Assembly: GCA_002005505.1 (NCBI GenBank)
Contig: KV908589.1
Span: forward strand, 124,001-188,000
DNA from: Botryococcus braunii
Lineage: Eukaryota; Chlorophyta; Trebouxiophyceae
Reading direction: 5' to 3'
DNA: 64,000 bases
Position numbers and translations under genes: made by a program. Below the pieces are notes generated by a model. The model did no database searches and had not been told where the DNA came from. It saw nothing but the letters and a program-made list of their open reading frames with translations. This document shows, piece after piece, positions 48,619 through 59,346 of the stretch. The first letter of the stretch is position 1, and the number at the start of each line of letters is the position of its first letter.

Positions 48619-50302
48619 CTACTGTGTGTCAGGCTGCACCCCATAAGCATGACTGGTTCCCAGCTCAACTTGGCTACGTGCTTCCCCTGCTGCTGGCACT
48701 TCTAGCCCACTACTCTTCTCGCTAACATCTTCTCCAAGCATAGCCTCCCCTGTCTCAACCTGCCTCTGCAAATCAGGGAGACCTACCAAGGGTGGCTCAC
48801 TCACAAGTACCTGGCCTGAGCCAGGGTCATGCATGGGGACCCCTACTGAGTCCCTCCTAGCCTGGCGCTGTTCATAACGCTGATCCCTTGTGAGGGTGGT
48901 TCCTGGGGGAAGTCTATGTTGAGACTTCCCCTGGAACCTGACCCCCTCCTGCATCTTCTGCAGTTAGTCCAGCTGCGAGTGCGCTTCAGCACCCCCCCCG
49001 AGCTAAATTTTGAAGATGGCCCAGCACTGACCATGACTGCTGTGAGGTCTCTGAAGTGGCAGGGGAACCATCCTAGCTGCTGGGGGCTCCAGCCACAGGT
49101 CCGACTGAGCTCCTCAGCCTGCTGTGATCCTCTGGAGAGCTGGCAGTGGTAGCAGGAGATCCAGTGGGCTTGCACTCCACCACTGGGTCATCCTCTGCTT
49201 CCCAAAAATTCACGGGAATCCCTGTTGGTGAGCTGGGGACATTGGAATTGCCTCCCCTGCCCTGCGAGGACGCTCCTGAGAGCCATTGAGAGGATCCAGG
49301 TTGCACCTTAGACATACCCACTCTCTCCCCTCCTCTCAAATGCTCAAGGAATGTAACATCCCTGCTCTCTTTCCATACACCATTGCCTACGTACACTCTA
49401 TAGGCCTTGGACTGTGGGCAATACCCAGTGAACATGCCTGGAATGGTCTTTGGTCCAAATACAGACCGCTGACGTGGGGGAATGTGAACATGTGCCACAC
49501 AGCCCCATGTGCGCAAGGAAGCAACATCAGGCTTTACCCCATAGAACATCTCAGTAGGGGTCAGAGGCCTGCCTGTGGTGGGGCCCACGTTGTACAGCAG
49601 GGTGGCAGACTCCAGTGCCTCCTTCCACAAGGAAGGGTCTGCTGCAGCGTGCACCAACAGGGTCCTTGTGCGCTCCTTCAGAGTCCGATTCATGCGCTCA
49701 GCAAGTCCATTTTGCTGAGGCGTGGATGGAGCTGAGGTCTCCATTTTAGTGCCCTGCTGAGCACAAAATTCTTTGAACTGCTGATTCAGAAATTCTGTCC
49801 CTCTATCAGATCTCACACACTTCACCACTTTCTCATGAAATGTCTGCCAGTACTTCAAGAGCTCAATGAGGGCCTTGGGAATGGCTTCTTTCGACTTCAC
49901 TGCCAATGAGGCTATCAGGTGGGATTTTTCATCCACCACAGTAACCCAAAAACGCTCTCCCGTGATTGCAGCTGGTGAAATGGGACCCACAGTGTCCACA
50001 TGCACTCTATCTAACACACTCTCTGCAGGCCTAGAGGAAGCTGGAAAGGGGGGGCGAGAATGTTTCCCTTGTATACATGACTCACACTGGGGAGAACACT
50101 CTGAGCATGGAGCAAGGGACACATTGATCCCAGTGACCAGGTCTTCGTTGTCCAACCTTGTCATACTCTTAACCCCAGGATGCCCCAACCTTGCATGCCA
50201 CAGTAGTCGATCTGTACACACGTGCCCTTTCCTGGCATGATACGAGGCAACATGAGGACTGGACTGTGGCTGCGCATCATGCTGGCTCTTGACGGGACAC
50301 AC
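48619..50302 (-). CDS. Copia-C2 integrase and start of integrase-RT linker
   Basis: The frame 50302-49073 is open: LWHARLGHPGVKSMTRL, CSECSPQCESC, VHVDTVGPISPAAITG (Asp), VRSDRGTEFLN (Asp), NGLAERMNRTLKERTR (Glu), then GNGVWKESRDVTFLEHLRGG. All HHCC and DDE residues are present. A stop at 49073 is followed by another linker frame (48954-48619, RDSVGVPMHDPGSGQ) matching Copia-C1. The linker is low-complexity and tolerates shifts. Confidence 0.88.
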
Positions 50303-50334
50303 CCATTCTAGAAAAAACAGCCCTCGCTCTCTGG

Positions 50335-51788
50335 CTATCTTACCAGACCAGACCCAGTTGCAACTATCCCTCCTTTGGCGTCAGAAGTGGCCAAATGAAG
50401 AGGGAGGGGTTGGGCATGCTTGACTGGGTTGTGTAGTAAAGACAGATCATTTACAAGGTGCACCGATGCACCACTATCTATCAGCCACGAGGTACTGCAA
50501 GCCCCATGAGACGTAGGGGTAAGCACATTCAACGAAACGAACATAGGCTCACCAGCACCTGGAGGAGGTGGTGGTGGGAGATGCCAGCCTGGGAAGAAGG
50601 GGAAGATAGTGGACACAGATCCAGGAGCATGTGAGGGTGACACGGGAGGGCCTCCTCTGGACTGGCCAGCATCCCACCAGCTGGCTTGTTGCTGAGGAGC
50701 TCCAGTGCCCCACCACGCAGCTGGGCCCGCACTTGCAGCTTGCATTGTGCCACGTAGAGCTTGCATCCTCTTCAGTTCCAGGCACTCCCTCCAGAAATGT
50801 CCCGTCCCGTTGCAGAAGCGACACGCCAGTTCCTCCTTTGGCCTCCTGCCACGTCCAGACCCCCGCCCCCTGCCTCCAGCGTTGTGAGCAAAAGGGCCAT
50901 AGGGGGCCTGACCATCAGCAGGTACTCCAGCTCCCACTCCTGGTGCTGCTCCAGCGCCCGGTGCAGCTCCAGCGCCTTGGGGAGGCCCAGGGATTCCACC
51001 CTGAGCTGGCACGGCTGCTGCTGCTGCTGCCATAACTGCTGCAGCTGATGCTGTGACTTGCACTGACTCTGCCAGCGGGATATCCTGGTACTCCAAGTTC
51101 TCAATGGCAGTGAGGATCGTCTCCAGCATGTTGTAGGGGTCTGACTTGGCGGAGGTAATTGCCCAAGCGTCGTTTTGCAAGACTGCAGGTAGTCCCTTAT
51201 ACATATATACATGCAGATCTGGCGGTCGCTCAGCTGATGGTTATTGGCCTCCAGGGAGGCGGCAATACTGATGACTCGGTGGCACCATTCTTGCACTGTC
51301 TCTCCCTTTACCATGCCTTGTTTGAGCCCCTTGATCCACTTCTCGTTGATTTCCCTGTCCTTCCCTCCAGTGCAGCGGTCTGCCATCCACTGAATGAAGT
51401 CAAAAGCGCTCCCCCGCTGTTTGACTTCGTCTTGCCACATGGACGGGACAGACTGCAAAATGAAATGTTTTACTGCTGCGTTCTATGCGGTCTTAGGCAT
51501 AGCTGTCTCCAACGCTCCCATTGCTCCTTTTTGCATTGCGCAGGACTCCAGCTCTTCACGCCAGGCCCTGAAATTAGTGCGATCAGCCTTCAGCTACGTA
51601 GACATCTTGGGATTGGAGGAGTTCATCGTGTATGCATACGAGCTGGCTGCAGTGCCTCCAGTGGTCTGTCCTGACTGTCCAGCTCCTGAGGAGGCCGTGC
51701 TGCCTCCTGCTGGTGTTGCCATAGTCTCTGTACTGCTGGGATTACTTTCAGAAACCTTGCTTTGGGAACGAGTTTGAGGTCTGGTCAT
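50335..51788 (-). pseudogene. Copia-C2 gag and protease, broken
   Basis: Starts MTRPQTRSQSKVSESN (ATG 51788). TAG near 51597 interrupts it, after which the frame reads LKADRTNFRAWREELE and continues through WMADRCTGGKDREINEKWI. A frameshift near 51185 moves to the frame with YKGLPAVLQNDAWAITS, an Ala/Gly-rich segment, the knuckle CRFCNGTGHFWREC and protease SWLIDSGASVHLVND. It then fails near 50335 through a small deletion. Catalytic and knuckle residues remain. Confidence 0.86.
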
Positions 51789-52176
51789 ACACTTCACTTG
51801 CTCTCACAGCGTTCAGCCTGACACAGCTGGTTTAAGTATACCCTTCCGGCGTACACCACAGCACTTTCAAGTATTCCACCCTTCCACCCTTTCGAGGTCT
51901 AGCATGTACCCTTAATATGCAAGATATGCAAAATATTCTTCAGCAATTCAATTGCCTGACCACCCGGACCTACTGACGGTCTCACGACAACGACGACGGG
52001 TGATAATCTCAGGTCACTTCACGGAAATAAACTTCCCAAGATATTGAAGACTCTGTCGGTAGGCCTTCTGAGTGAATATCCAGTTGTTCCTTTTTTACTT
52101 CTTCTTGCCGTCAGGCGAGTCCGTGGAAAACCCAGTACAGATGCATCCGATGATGCCATGCACTCCTGTCTGCCCT

Positions 52177-52208
52177 TGGCTCAGCTGGAAGGGCGTGGGC
52201 CCATAACC
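52177..52208 (-). promoter_or_regulatory. Copia-C2 extended half-tRNA primer site
   Basis: On the plus strand TGGCTCAGCTGG (an A-box-like D-arm sequence, 52177-52188) is followed by an anticodon arm GTGGGCCCATAACC ending at the LTR. This resembles the 5' half of an initiator Met tRNA over about 32 bases, so the minus-strand RNA is complementary to it well beyond the anticodon loop. Confidence 0.75.
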
Positions 52209-52577
52209 TTTAAAAGGTTATGGGCAGTGGCGTATCCTGTAAGCAAGCAGACAGGTCGTAAGTTCGTGCCTCTCCAGCTACAGTCCTTGACGACTGTCTG
52301 CTCTTTAGACACATGCAACTGCATGAACAAGACTGGCATCCTTATGTGCCCAGTATCTTTCCAAACCAGTTGCTCGACTATGCGGTGATCGCAGCTTTAA
52401 TAGTCCTTTCACACTAACGCGTAATCTAAATCAGATTGTACCTTATGTTCGAAATAGACCTCATCCGAACGTGTCTTGAGGTACCTTATGTGGATAGTGG
52501 ACCCGTATCCTAATAATGTACATTTGAAGATCACCTAAAGCACAAGGCATTCTATAATGTATGTTCACAACTCAACA
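52209..52577 (-). repeat. Copia-C2 5' LTR (369 bp), single leader copy, intron-less form
   Basis: Flanks match the 3' LTR exactly (28 bp before and 206 bp after the leader), but there is only one 135 bp leader (52237-52371), joined directly to GATACGCC and with the TATA-side context. The TGTAA next to copy 2 is lost. Its terminal TG has mutated to TT. Confidence 0.92.
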
Positions 52578-52582
52578 AAAAC

Positions 52583-52765
52583 CATGTATTGTCCAAACAC
52601 ACCAAGCATATTAGCGTGTGCTATCATCAAGCGAGGGAAAAGGTTGCGTGGGGGCAGATCACGCCGGTGTACGTCAACACTGAGGACAATGTGGCTGACA
52701 TTTTTACAAAGCCGTTGGCAAGTCCAGCATTTCTCAAGCACCGTGACAGCTTGAGAATGGGTTAA
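52583..52765 (+). pseudogene. Copia-E RNase H C-terminus
   Basis: SKHTKHISVCYHQAREKVAW, VYVNTEDNVADIFTKPLA and FLKHRDSLRMG end at TAA 52763-52765. It continues the RNase H cut at 45997 once Copia-C2 and one TSD copy are ignored. Non-coding sequence and polypurine tract AAAAGGGGAAGAT follow to the LTR. Confidence 0.88.
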
Positions 52766-52901
52766 GCCTAGAGTGTTGAAGTTCTAGGGCTTTAGGGCTT
52801 CACAGATTCTAAGTTTGGCTCGGAAGAGCAGTGCGTTAATGGCAACAATTGAACTCAACATTAATGAACGACGTTATAAATGTTTTCTAAAAGGGGAAGA
52901 T

Positions 52902-54408
52902 TGTTGTATAAACTGATAGGTACGTATAGATACGTGATGGCAAACGTACTTATATACAAGGGCGCTAACAGTTTAGCAAGTGGTTTTAGGAAACATTGTA
53001 TAACTTGAACTTCTCCACGTGTGGAGTACACGTAAGAGGATGCGCCTGATTGCGTGTCTATGGGTAATGTATTATGTTCAGTTCGGTTGATCATATAGTG
53101 ACCTCCGTGCAGTACAGGTCTTGTACTAGTGACGGTAAGGTCACAAAGGTAAAAACTCCATTGAGTGTGTACACGTGTATAAGTTTAGGATCCCTGGTGC
53201 AGCTGTAGAGCTACACGTTGGCATAGGGCCAAGTCAGGGTTGTTTATGTGGCCATGCAGTACGGTACGGCTTCTCAATTGAGACTGTACCGTTACCGCCG
53301 GTTACGATCAAGAGGTATAGAAACGCCAGATCGCGAGCGAGCTTGGCAGTCGATGGGGTGTGGAATGCATCTGGGCTTCGAGCTCCAAGCTGAATAGTGT
53401 TTGCTCTGTATTGAATGACTGCTTGATATACTGCTGTCACACTCATTCCAATACAGGTAAGCGAGCGATCGTTGGCAAGGGTAACGGTCGCAGTCGAGTG
53501 GCTGCGATCGCAGGTTTTAAGTGCATGCATACTGATGTTTCTGCTGATAATGAAACATTACATGTGTCTTGTGTTGCAGGAGCTGCATTGCTTGTGTGTT
53601 ACTGTTGTGCGAACAGTAAGGCTATTTGTGTGTGACGAGTTACACACTGGTTAATAGCGGTGAGTACGGATACGTATAACAAGCTTGCTCCTGCTGGTTA
53701 AATAACTGTTTTGTTATGATCTCTGATGATCCACATATTGTGCAGATTGGTTGGGAGTAGCCATTAAACTCCTGGGACTGCTGAAGGGCCAAGGGTGTCC
53801 TGATCGGAGAGCAGTCGGTACGTGCACATATGTGGATAGGTTGCGTGTGTGTTTGCTATGGTTTAGATATATTTTAAGGACACTGATGAACCCACAAGTA
53901 AATCGTAACGCTTGGGTGCAGGCAGATATAGACGGCAGTGCGAGCACTGGTCTATATAGCCATTGAGAGTACTTGGTGGTGTTCACAGGTAAATATACGT
54001 AAACCATTTGTAACGAGTCGATGGGGTGTGGAATGCATCTGGGCTTCGAGCTCCAAGCTGAATAGTGTTTGCTCTGTATTGAATGACTGCTTGATATACT
54101 GCTGTCACACTCATTCCAATACAGGAGCTGCATTGCTTGTGTGTTACTGTTGTGCGAACAGTAAAGCTATTTGTGTGTGACGAGTTACACACTGGTTAAT
54201 AGCGATTGGTTGGGAGTAGCCATTAAACTCCTGGGACTGCTGAAGGGCCAAGGGTGTCCTGATCGGAGAGCAGTCGGCAGATATAGACGGCAGTGCGAGC
54301 ACTGGTCTATATAGACATTGAGAGTACTTGGTGGTGTTCACTGGAAGGTACCCTCTGACGGCATACGTACCGCTGACAGTTACGGCATCCTCCAACTAAT
54401 ACAAAACA
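52902..54408 (+). repeat. Copia-E 3' LTR: four-exon leader plus spliced copy
   Basis: The same architecture as the 5' LTR. Exons are 53348-53456, 53580-53659, 53746-53817 and 53922-53988 (109, 80, 72, 67 bp). Introns are 123, 86 and 104 nt. TGTAA is at 54009-54013 and the fused copy at 54016-54343 (328 bp). The final acceptor has changed from CAG to CTG. The LTR ends ACAAAACA, then TSD GGGAG. Confidence 0.93.
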
Positions 54409-54413
54409 GGGAG

Positions 54414-55346
54414 TCTGGAGAGAAAGCAGAGACGTGGAATTTGTAGAACACATTCGAGGAGCCTCTCGAGTGGGAGTAAACACTATCCCTGGGCAAGCAC
54501 AGAAGTTTTCGTACCCAGAAGACCTCCAGTTCCAGCTGCAGATCAGTGAGCCTCTCACAGACACCCTCCGGGCCAGCATTAGGAAGGAGACGGTCAGCAC
54601 ACCCAGCTCCAGCAACAGACCTGACAGCGCCTTCCCGGAAACCCCCTCCGGAGAGTTGCAACCACTGAACCTGGACCAGTCCGGGATGATGGAGACACTC
54701 CGCAATATGGCTAGAGGGAGCCAGGACTGTAGACAGCATCGGCCCGTGTTGGAGCGAGCACAGCAGTCCTTCCGAGACGCACCACCTGACGGCGCAGACC
54801 AGACGCCGGCTGGACAGACTCGATCACAACGATACGAGCAACAAGCTGCTGCACATGAAATCCTGTTGGCACGGGAAAAGGGGGAGAGCTGTGAGCGAGA
54901 GGGGCTGACTGAACGTGACAGCATGTCACAGGGACCAGGGGAAGTGCAGGACATGTGTCAGGATCACGAGAGACGTGCAATTCATGTGAGTGATGAGAGG
55001 GGGACAGTCTCTGAACAGACTGACACTGGTCCAAGCGACCTGAGTTGCCCGGGTGGGACCTGTTCTGTGCCTGAGAGCAATGTTAGCAATGTGAGCTGTG
55101 CGCAGAGTGTGAATTGCCCATCTCAGACCCTAAACAGGGAACAATGTGGTGCCAGCCATACGTCAGAGGGCTGTGTTTGTGAGGGTGAGTCTGGGCCAGC
55201 GCCCCAGCGCTCATGTTTGGTGGGAGGACGAAGAAGAGAGAGAGAGAATCCGGCACGTCTGCAACAGGGGAGTGCACACACACACAAGTGCCAGCCATGT
55301 CTGTGAGAGATCTGGTGAGGCTGATGCTCATTAGACATGTCAGGGT
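54414..55346 (+). pseudogene. Copia-F integrase C-terminus and integrase-RT linker
   Basis: Resumes with WRESRDVEFVEHIRGASRVG and runs through a Ser/Glu/Gln-rich linker (RYEQQAAAHEILLAREKGES) to a stop near 55306. The linker contains scattered Cys motifs (CPGGTCSVPE) aligned with Copia-A and G. An indel shifts the frame before the Cys module at about 55370. Confidence 0.82.
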
Positions 55347-56581
55347 GTGACAGAGGAGGTGAATTGGAAGCTTGGACACTGTGCAGAGACTCCAGATTAT
55401 AAGAGCTTTCCAAGAGGTACCTGTGTCTGGGAGGATGATGTAAGTGTGCGAAGCAGCAAGCTTGAAAAAGCACGCTGCGAGTCGAAGAGAGAGAGAGATC
55501 AGAGAGGAAATCCAGAGACAGCCCAGCCTGTACCAGTCTGTACTGCGGCGAATGTCAGTGGAAGAGTAGTGAGTCCTGAAGAGAATGAAAGTGGCTCTGA
55601 TGAGAAGCAGGGAGAAAAGGGGAAACACACTGGGGTACGTTTTAGCAAGATTAGTGTGCCCTCTAGTTTGAGAGAAGCACAGCAGTCCCCACAGTGGGAA
55701 TACTGGAAGGCAGCCATGCAGGAGGAGCAGGATTCATTGGATGCTCATGAGGTAATGGAATATGTCCCCAGACCTCGTGGACATAAGGTGATTCCAATTC
55801 ACTGGATATTTTCAGTGAAGATGGATGCTCATGGGAATGTAATCAGATTCAAGGCCAGGCTGGTTGCTCAGGGATGTAGGCAAATCCCAGGAGTGGATGT
55901 TATGGAAGTATTTGCTCCAACCAGCAGTTACGGATCGAGAAGGGCACTACTTGCAATGGCTGCCAAGGAAGGTTATGAGATCCATCCAGTGGATGTCAAG
56001 ACAGCCTTTCTAAATGGGGAGTTAGAAGAAGAGGTGTGTGTCACACAAGCTCCTGGTTTTGAGAATGGAGATGGCAATATTGTCTGTCGCTTGAAGAAGG
56101 CCTTGTATGGTCTGAAGCAAGCACCTAGAGCCTGGCATAAGACTCTTAATGAGAAGCTTCATACTATGGGGTATGAGGTTTGCAAGAGTGATGCAGGTGT
56201 CTATGTGAAGTGCTCTGTAGATGGAGGGAAGTCATTTGTGTTAATTTATGTAGATGATTTGCTGATTGTGTCTAAGGGCATGGAAGAGATTGAGAGAGGA
56301 AAAGGGCTGCTCAAGAATTCACCATCCATGATTTGGGAGAGGTGAAAGATTTCTTGGGCTGCCAAGTGGTGAGAGATAGGGATAAAGGGCTTATTTCCTT
56401 GAGCTGCATCCCTAAGATTGATGCACTGGTAGAGAAGTTTGGGCTAGATCTAGAGTCCTTGGGTCCTGACACCCCAATGACTAAAGATTTTGTGGCCACT
56501 CAGAGGCCTATGTGTAAGGACAACAGTGACAGCTTGGTGCTGGTAGCCTGTTGCCTCCAGGTCACAGGTACTGTGAGGTAG
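55347..56581 (+). pseudogene. Copia-F linker Cys module and RT, two frameshifts
   Basis: EVNWKLGHCAETPDYKSFPR and GTCVWEDDVSVRSSKLEKA form the Cys module. RT follows: [54 protein letters not shown] and VLIYVDDLLIVSKG. A base is lost near 56318; the next frame has GEVKDFLGCQVV and DTPMTKDFVATQRP, then shifts again near 56540. YVDD is intact. Confidence 0.87.
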
Positions 56582-57228
56582 TGGGGTCACTGTTGTACAT
56601 AGCTAATACCACCAGGCCTGATATAGCACAGGCAGTGGGGTTACTCTCTCGCTATAGGATTAATCCCACTACAGCACACTGGAATGAAGCCATTCGGGTG
56701 CTGAAGTATTTAAAGGGAACGAGAGATCTGGTTCTGGTCCTAGGAGGGAAGGACACTGACTTAGAAGGATTTGTAGATGCAGATTATGGAGGAGATCAGG
56801 ATCATCGGTTCTCTACTACATGTTATGTCATCAGGGTGTTTGGCGGTGCTGTAGTTTGGGGAAGCAAGAGGCAGTCAGCTGTGGCCACTTCCACTCTAGA
56901 AGCTGAGTTCATGGCAGCCAGTGCAGCTGTCAAAGAGGCAAATTGGGTGAAAGGCTTCCTGGAGGAAATTGGAGTTTCTCCGTGGATTGTGAAGATTCAC
57001 TGTGATAATCAGGGGTGGATTAATCACCTCAGGAATCCAGTGTTTTCTAAACACACCAAGCACATTGCAATTAGCTTTCATTTTGCCCCGGAAGCTGTTG
57101 CACTGGGGCAAGTTGATGTGAGATATGTCCCATCTGCCAGAAATGTGGCAGACATCTTTACTAAGCCTCTGACTAGACAAGTGTTTCAAGGACATCGTGA
57201 TTCTCTAGGTCTGGCCAAGTTTCTGTGA
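56551..57228 (+). pseudogene. Copia-F RT C-terminus and RNase H
   Basis: PPGHRYCEVVGSLLYIANTT, DADYGGDQDHRFSTT, STLEAEFMAASAAVKEANW, KIHCDNQGWINHL and NVADIFTKPLTRQVFQ end at the usual stop at 57228. NQGW replaces the NQGC of relatives. The segment is open but is detached from upstream RT by the frameshift. Confidence 0.87.
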
Positions 57229-57246
57229 GGAAAAGGCAAGGGGAAG

Positions 57247-57968
57247 TGTTATATTTTGGAAGATTGACATGTGCCTTTCCCTCAGGAGAGTAATAGTGGC
57301 CAGACCAGCTCTGATCGAAAGGCGGGAACAATCCCAGAATGAGTAATAGGTGGCAGAACCTAGAAGTTCTGCCAGGACCAATTTAGACCGATTTCACTTA
57401 TATTAGAGAGAATGAGGTAATCTGACACGGTTTGCTAGAAAGGATATATGTCGCCGGCTCGAAGGGACAAGGCACTTGATTGGGACTACAAAAGCACTTC
57501 GGGTGTTGGTCTGAACAGTTGCCAGTCAAGTCATCTCACACAGTCGCCACTGCTTGTTTCTCGACACACAACAAGAGTGCCGCCGGACTAAACACCCTCG
57601 TGCCGGGTCATACAGGTAAACTGATGTTGCAACACTGAATCCACAGGAACAATGGATTAGGAAGAGGTCTAGATAATGTGCATTAAGAGAGTGCTAATGT
57701 TTTAGCTCATCGGACACTGGTAATACAGACTATCGATACTTACGTAGATGCAGTAGTTTGAATTACTGATTGATGAGAGAGAACAGTAAGCATTGTAATA
57801 GACATAATTGGGACTACAAAAGCACTTCGGGTGTTTGTCTGAACAGTTGCCAGTCAAGTCATCTTACACAGTCGCCACTGCTTGTTTCTCGACACACAAC
57901 AAGAATGCCGCCGGACTAAACACCCTCGTGCCGGGTCATACAGGAAACGCCAAGCTCATAAGTTTACA
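57247..57968 (+). repeat. Copia-F 3' LTR (722 bp) with duplicated leader and intron
   Basis: Leader copy 1 is 57474-57615, followed by GTAAAC. Copy 2 is 57802-57943, followed by GAAACG. The predicted intron is 57616-57943 (328 nt). TGTAA (57794-57798) lies 3 bases before copy 2, and TATATG precedes copy 1 by 29 bases. The second copy carries a small change at its start (ACATAATTGG). TSD GTTAC follows. Confidence 0.9.
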
Positions 57969-58776
57969 GTTACTGTTGAGAATAGTAAGTGCTACTGTGT
58001 ACTAAGGGGTACACCGGAGAAGGTAGCGGTGAGTGCTGTCACGCATTACGAACAAGCGTCTACTGTTCAGAACAGTTGTTGTTGTTAAGATATCTGATGG
58101 ATTCACATGTGTGTCCAGAACGTTGAGGAGTGTCCGTGCTATTAAAACTCCTGGGACTGCTGTGGGCTAAGGGCGCCCCGTGAGAGAGCAGTCGGTACGT
58201 ACATACATGTTAATCATCAGTGGGTTGTTTGAATATTGAATAGATATATTTAATGCACGTTGACGAACACTCAGAGGACGTAACAGCCGGGTTGCAGGCA
58301 GATCAAGATGACAGTGCGAGTGCTGATCTAGATAGTTATTGACGTTAAGGGTGTGCGTTGACAGGTAAATATATCTACCCAATGTAAGAGTCGCATAGAT
58401 GTGGAAGACATCGGAACCGCGCTCCAAGCTTGTCAGTGAATGCTCAGTATTGTTGTGGATTCAGAGTAAATGCCACTTTGCACACAAAACACTGGAGTTG
58501 TGAAGCTTGTTTGTTACTGTTGAGAACAGTAAGTGCTACTGTGTACTAAGGGGTACACCGGAGAAGGTAGCGAACGTTGAGGAGTGTCCGTGCTATTAAA
58601 ACTCCTGGGACTGCTGTGGGCTGAGCCCGTGCGAGAGCAGTCGGCAGATCTAGATGACAGTGCGAGTGCTGATCTAGATAGTTATTCACGTTAAGGGTGT
58701 GCGTTGACACGGGATACGTCTCTCTTCATGCACATGGACGAGCTGACCGATACGTCTGCCACCTTCATATACTACA
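57969..58776 (+). repeat. Copia-D1 3' LTR, second part: exons 2-4, introns and spliced copy
   Basis: Exon 2 continues to 58028. Intron 2 is 58029-58118 (GTGAGT...TCCAG), exon 3 58119-58194, intron 3 58195-58297 (GTACGT...TGCAG) and exon 4 58298-58364, followed by GTAAAT. TGTAA is at 58383-58387. The fused copy 58389-58710 has joints at 58494/58495, 58572/58573 and 58643/58644 with segment sizes 106, 78, 71 and 67. Its last acceptor is CAC. The LTR probably ends ACTACA at 58776; the partner TSD is outside the window. Confidence 0.88.
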
Positions 58777-59340
58777 GGGCCTCTCCTTCATCCCAGAAGT
58801 TGGGTGGAACACCTGATGGCTGCACTGGGATAGTGGCCTGTCTCCCACTGCCACGTATAGATGCTCCAAGGGGACATTGGATAAAGCCAGGCTGAATGAT
58901 CGTCAAACGACACCCATTTCAGCCTGAAGACATGATGTTTGAAGGGGAGAAGTTGGGAGCAGCTAGTAATCAGTTTTCTTGTCGCTTCAGCTGATTGAGC
59001 TACACTTGGATCATATTAGATGCTCAGAAGCTGTAGCTTGTCGAACAACACTACAAGATAATGTCTTCAAACTAAAAGACCACCAAGCTGAACTGATGAG
59101 TCATGTTGATGCTCTGAGTAAAGGTCAAAGAAAGATTAAGTGTCATTCACGACTGGCGGATTTACTTGAAATAGCCAGATGATGGATTGCAGAGAGAGAC
59201 CAAATGGCTACGGCTGTGGAAAGCTGCTGTTTGTAATTGGCACGAGGGTGCCCTCATCAAAATTAATGATGATGATTTCTGCGTCTCTTACTACTTCAGT
59301 GTAACATCTTTTATTACTTCTACACATTTCTATCACTCAA
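58777..59340 (+). other. non-LTR flank with a short possible exon
   Basis: No LTR-element sequence was recognised. An AG acceptor-like CTTCAG at ~58989 precedes a 64-codon open stretch (LIELHLDHIRCSEAVACRTT ... KCHSRLADLLEIAR, stop at 59182) that looks helical and could be the last exon of a host gene. There is no family match and no clear partner exon, so this is tentative. Confidence 0.3.
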
Positions 59341-59346
59341 GCCCCG

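Larger units (their letters stand above)
46003..52577 (-). mobile_element. Copia-C2, family II, nearly complete, nested in Copia-E
   Basis: Minus-strand element with TSD AAAAC (45998-46002 and 52578-52582). The 3' LTR (46003-46703) is 701 bp but the 5' LTR (52209-52577) is only 369 bp; the 332 bp difference equals the predicted leader intron. Integrase and RT-RNase H are open; gag has one nonsense codon and a frameshift. Confidence 0.93.
18817..54408 (+). mobile_element. Copia-E, family III, complete, nested in Copia-F
   Basis: LTRs of 1506 bp (18817-20322) and 1507 bp (52902-54408) bound it, with TSD GGGAC (18812-18816) and GGGAG (54409-54413). Copia-G (20906-41848) interrupts its pre-gag ORF and Copia-C2 (46003-52577) interrupts its RNase H. 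The internal order is primer site, pre-gag ORF, gag-protease, integrase, RT, RNase H, polypurine tract AAAAGGGGAAGAT. The integrase core has a deletion, and several frameshifts occur. Confidence 0.93.
15118..57968 (+). mobile_element. Copia-F, family I, complete but heavily nested and mutated
   Basis: LTRs are at 15118-15834 and 57247-57968, with TSD GTTAC at 15113-15117 and 57969-57973. The internal region is split at 18816 by Copia-E (18817-54408). It has the family I order: half-tRNA primer site, pre-gag ORF, gag-pol, polypurine tract AAAAGGCAAGGGGAAG. Coding is inactivated by a frameshift at a C run, a Trp-to-stop change, loss of two integrase catalytic residues and further frameshifts in pol. 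Confidence 0.93.
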
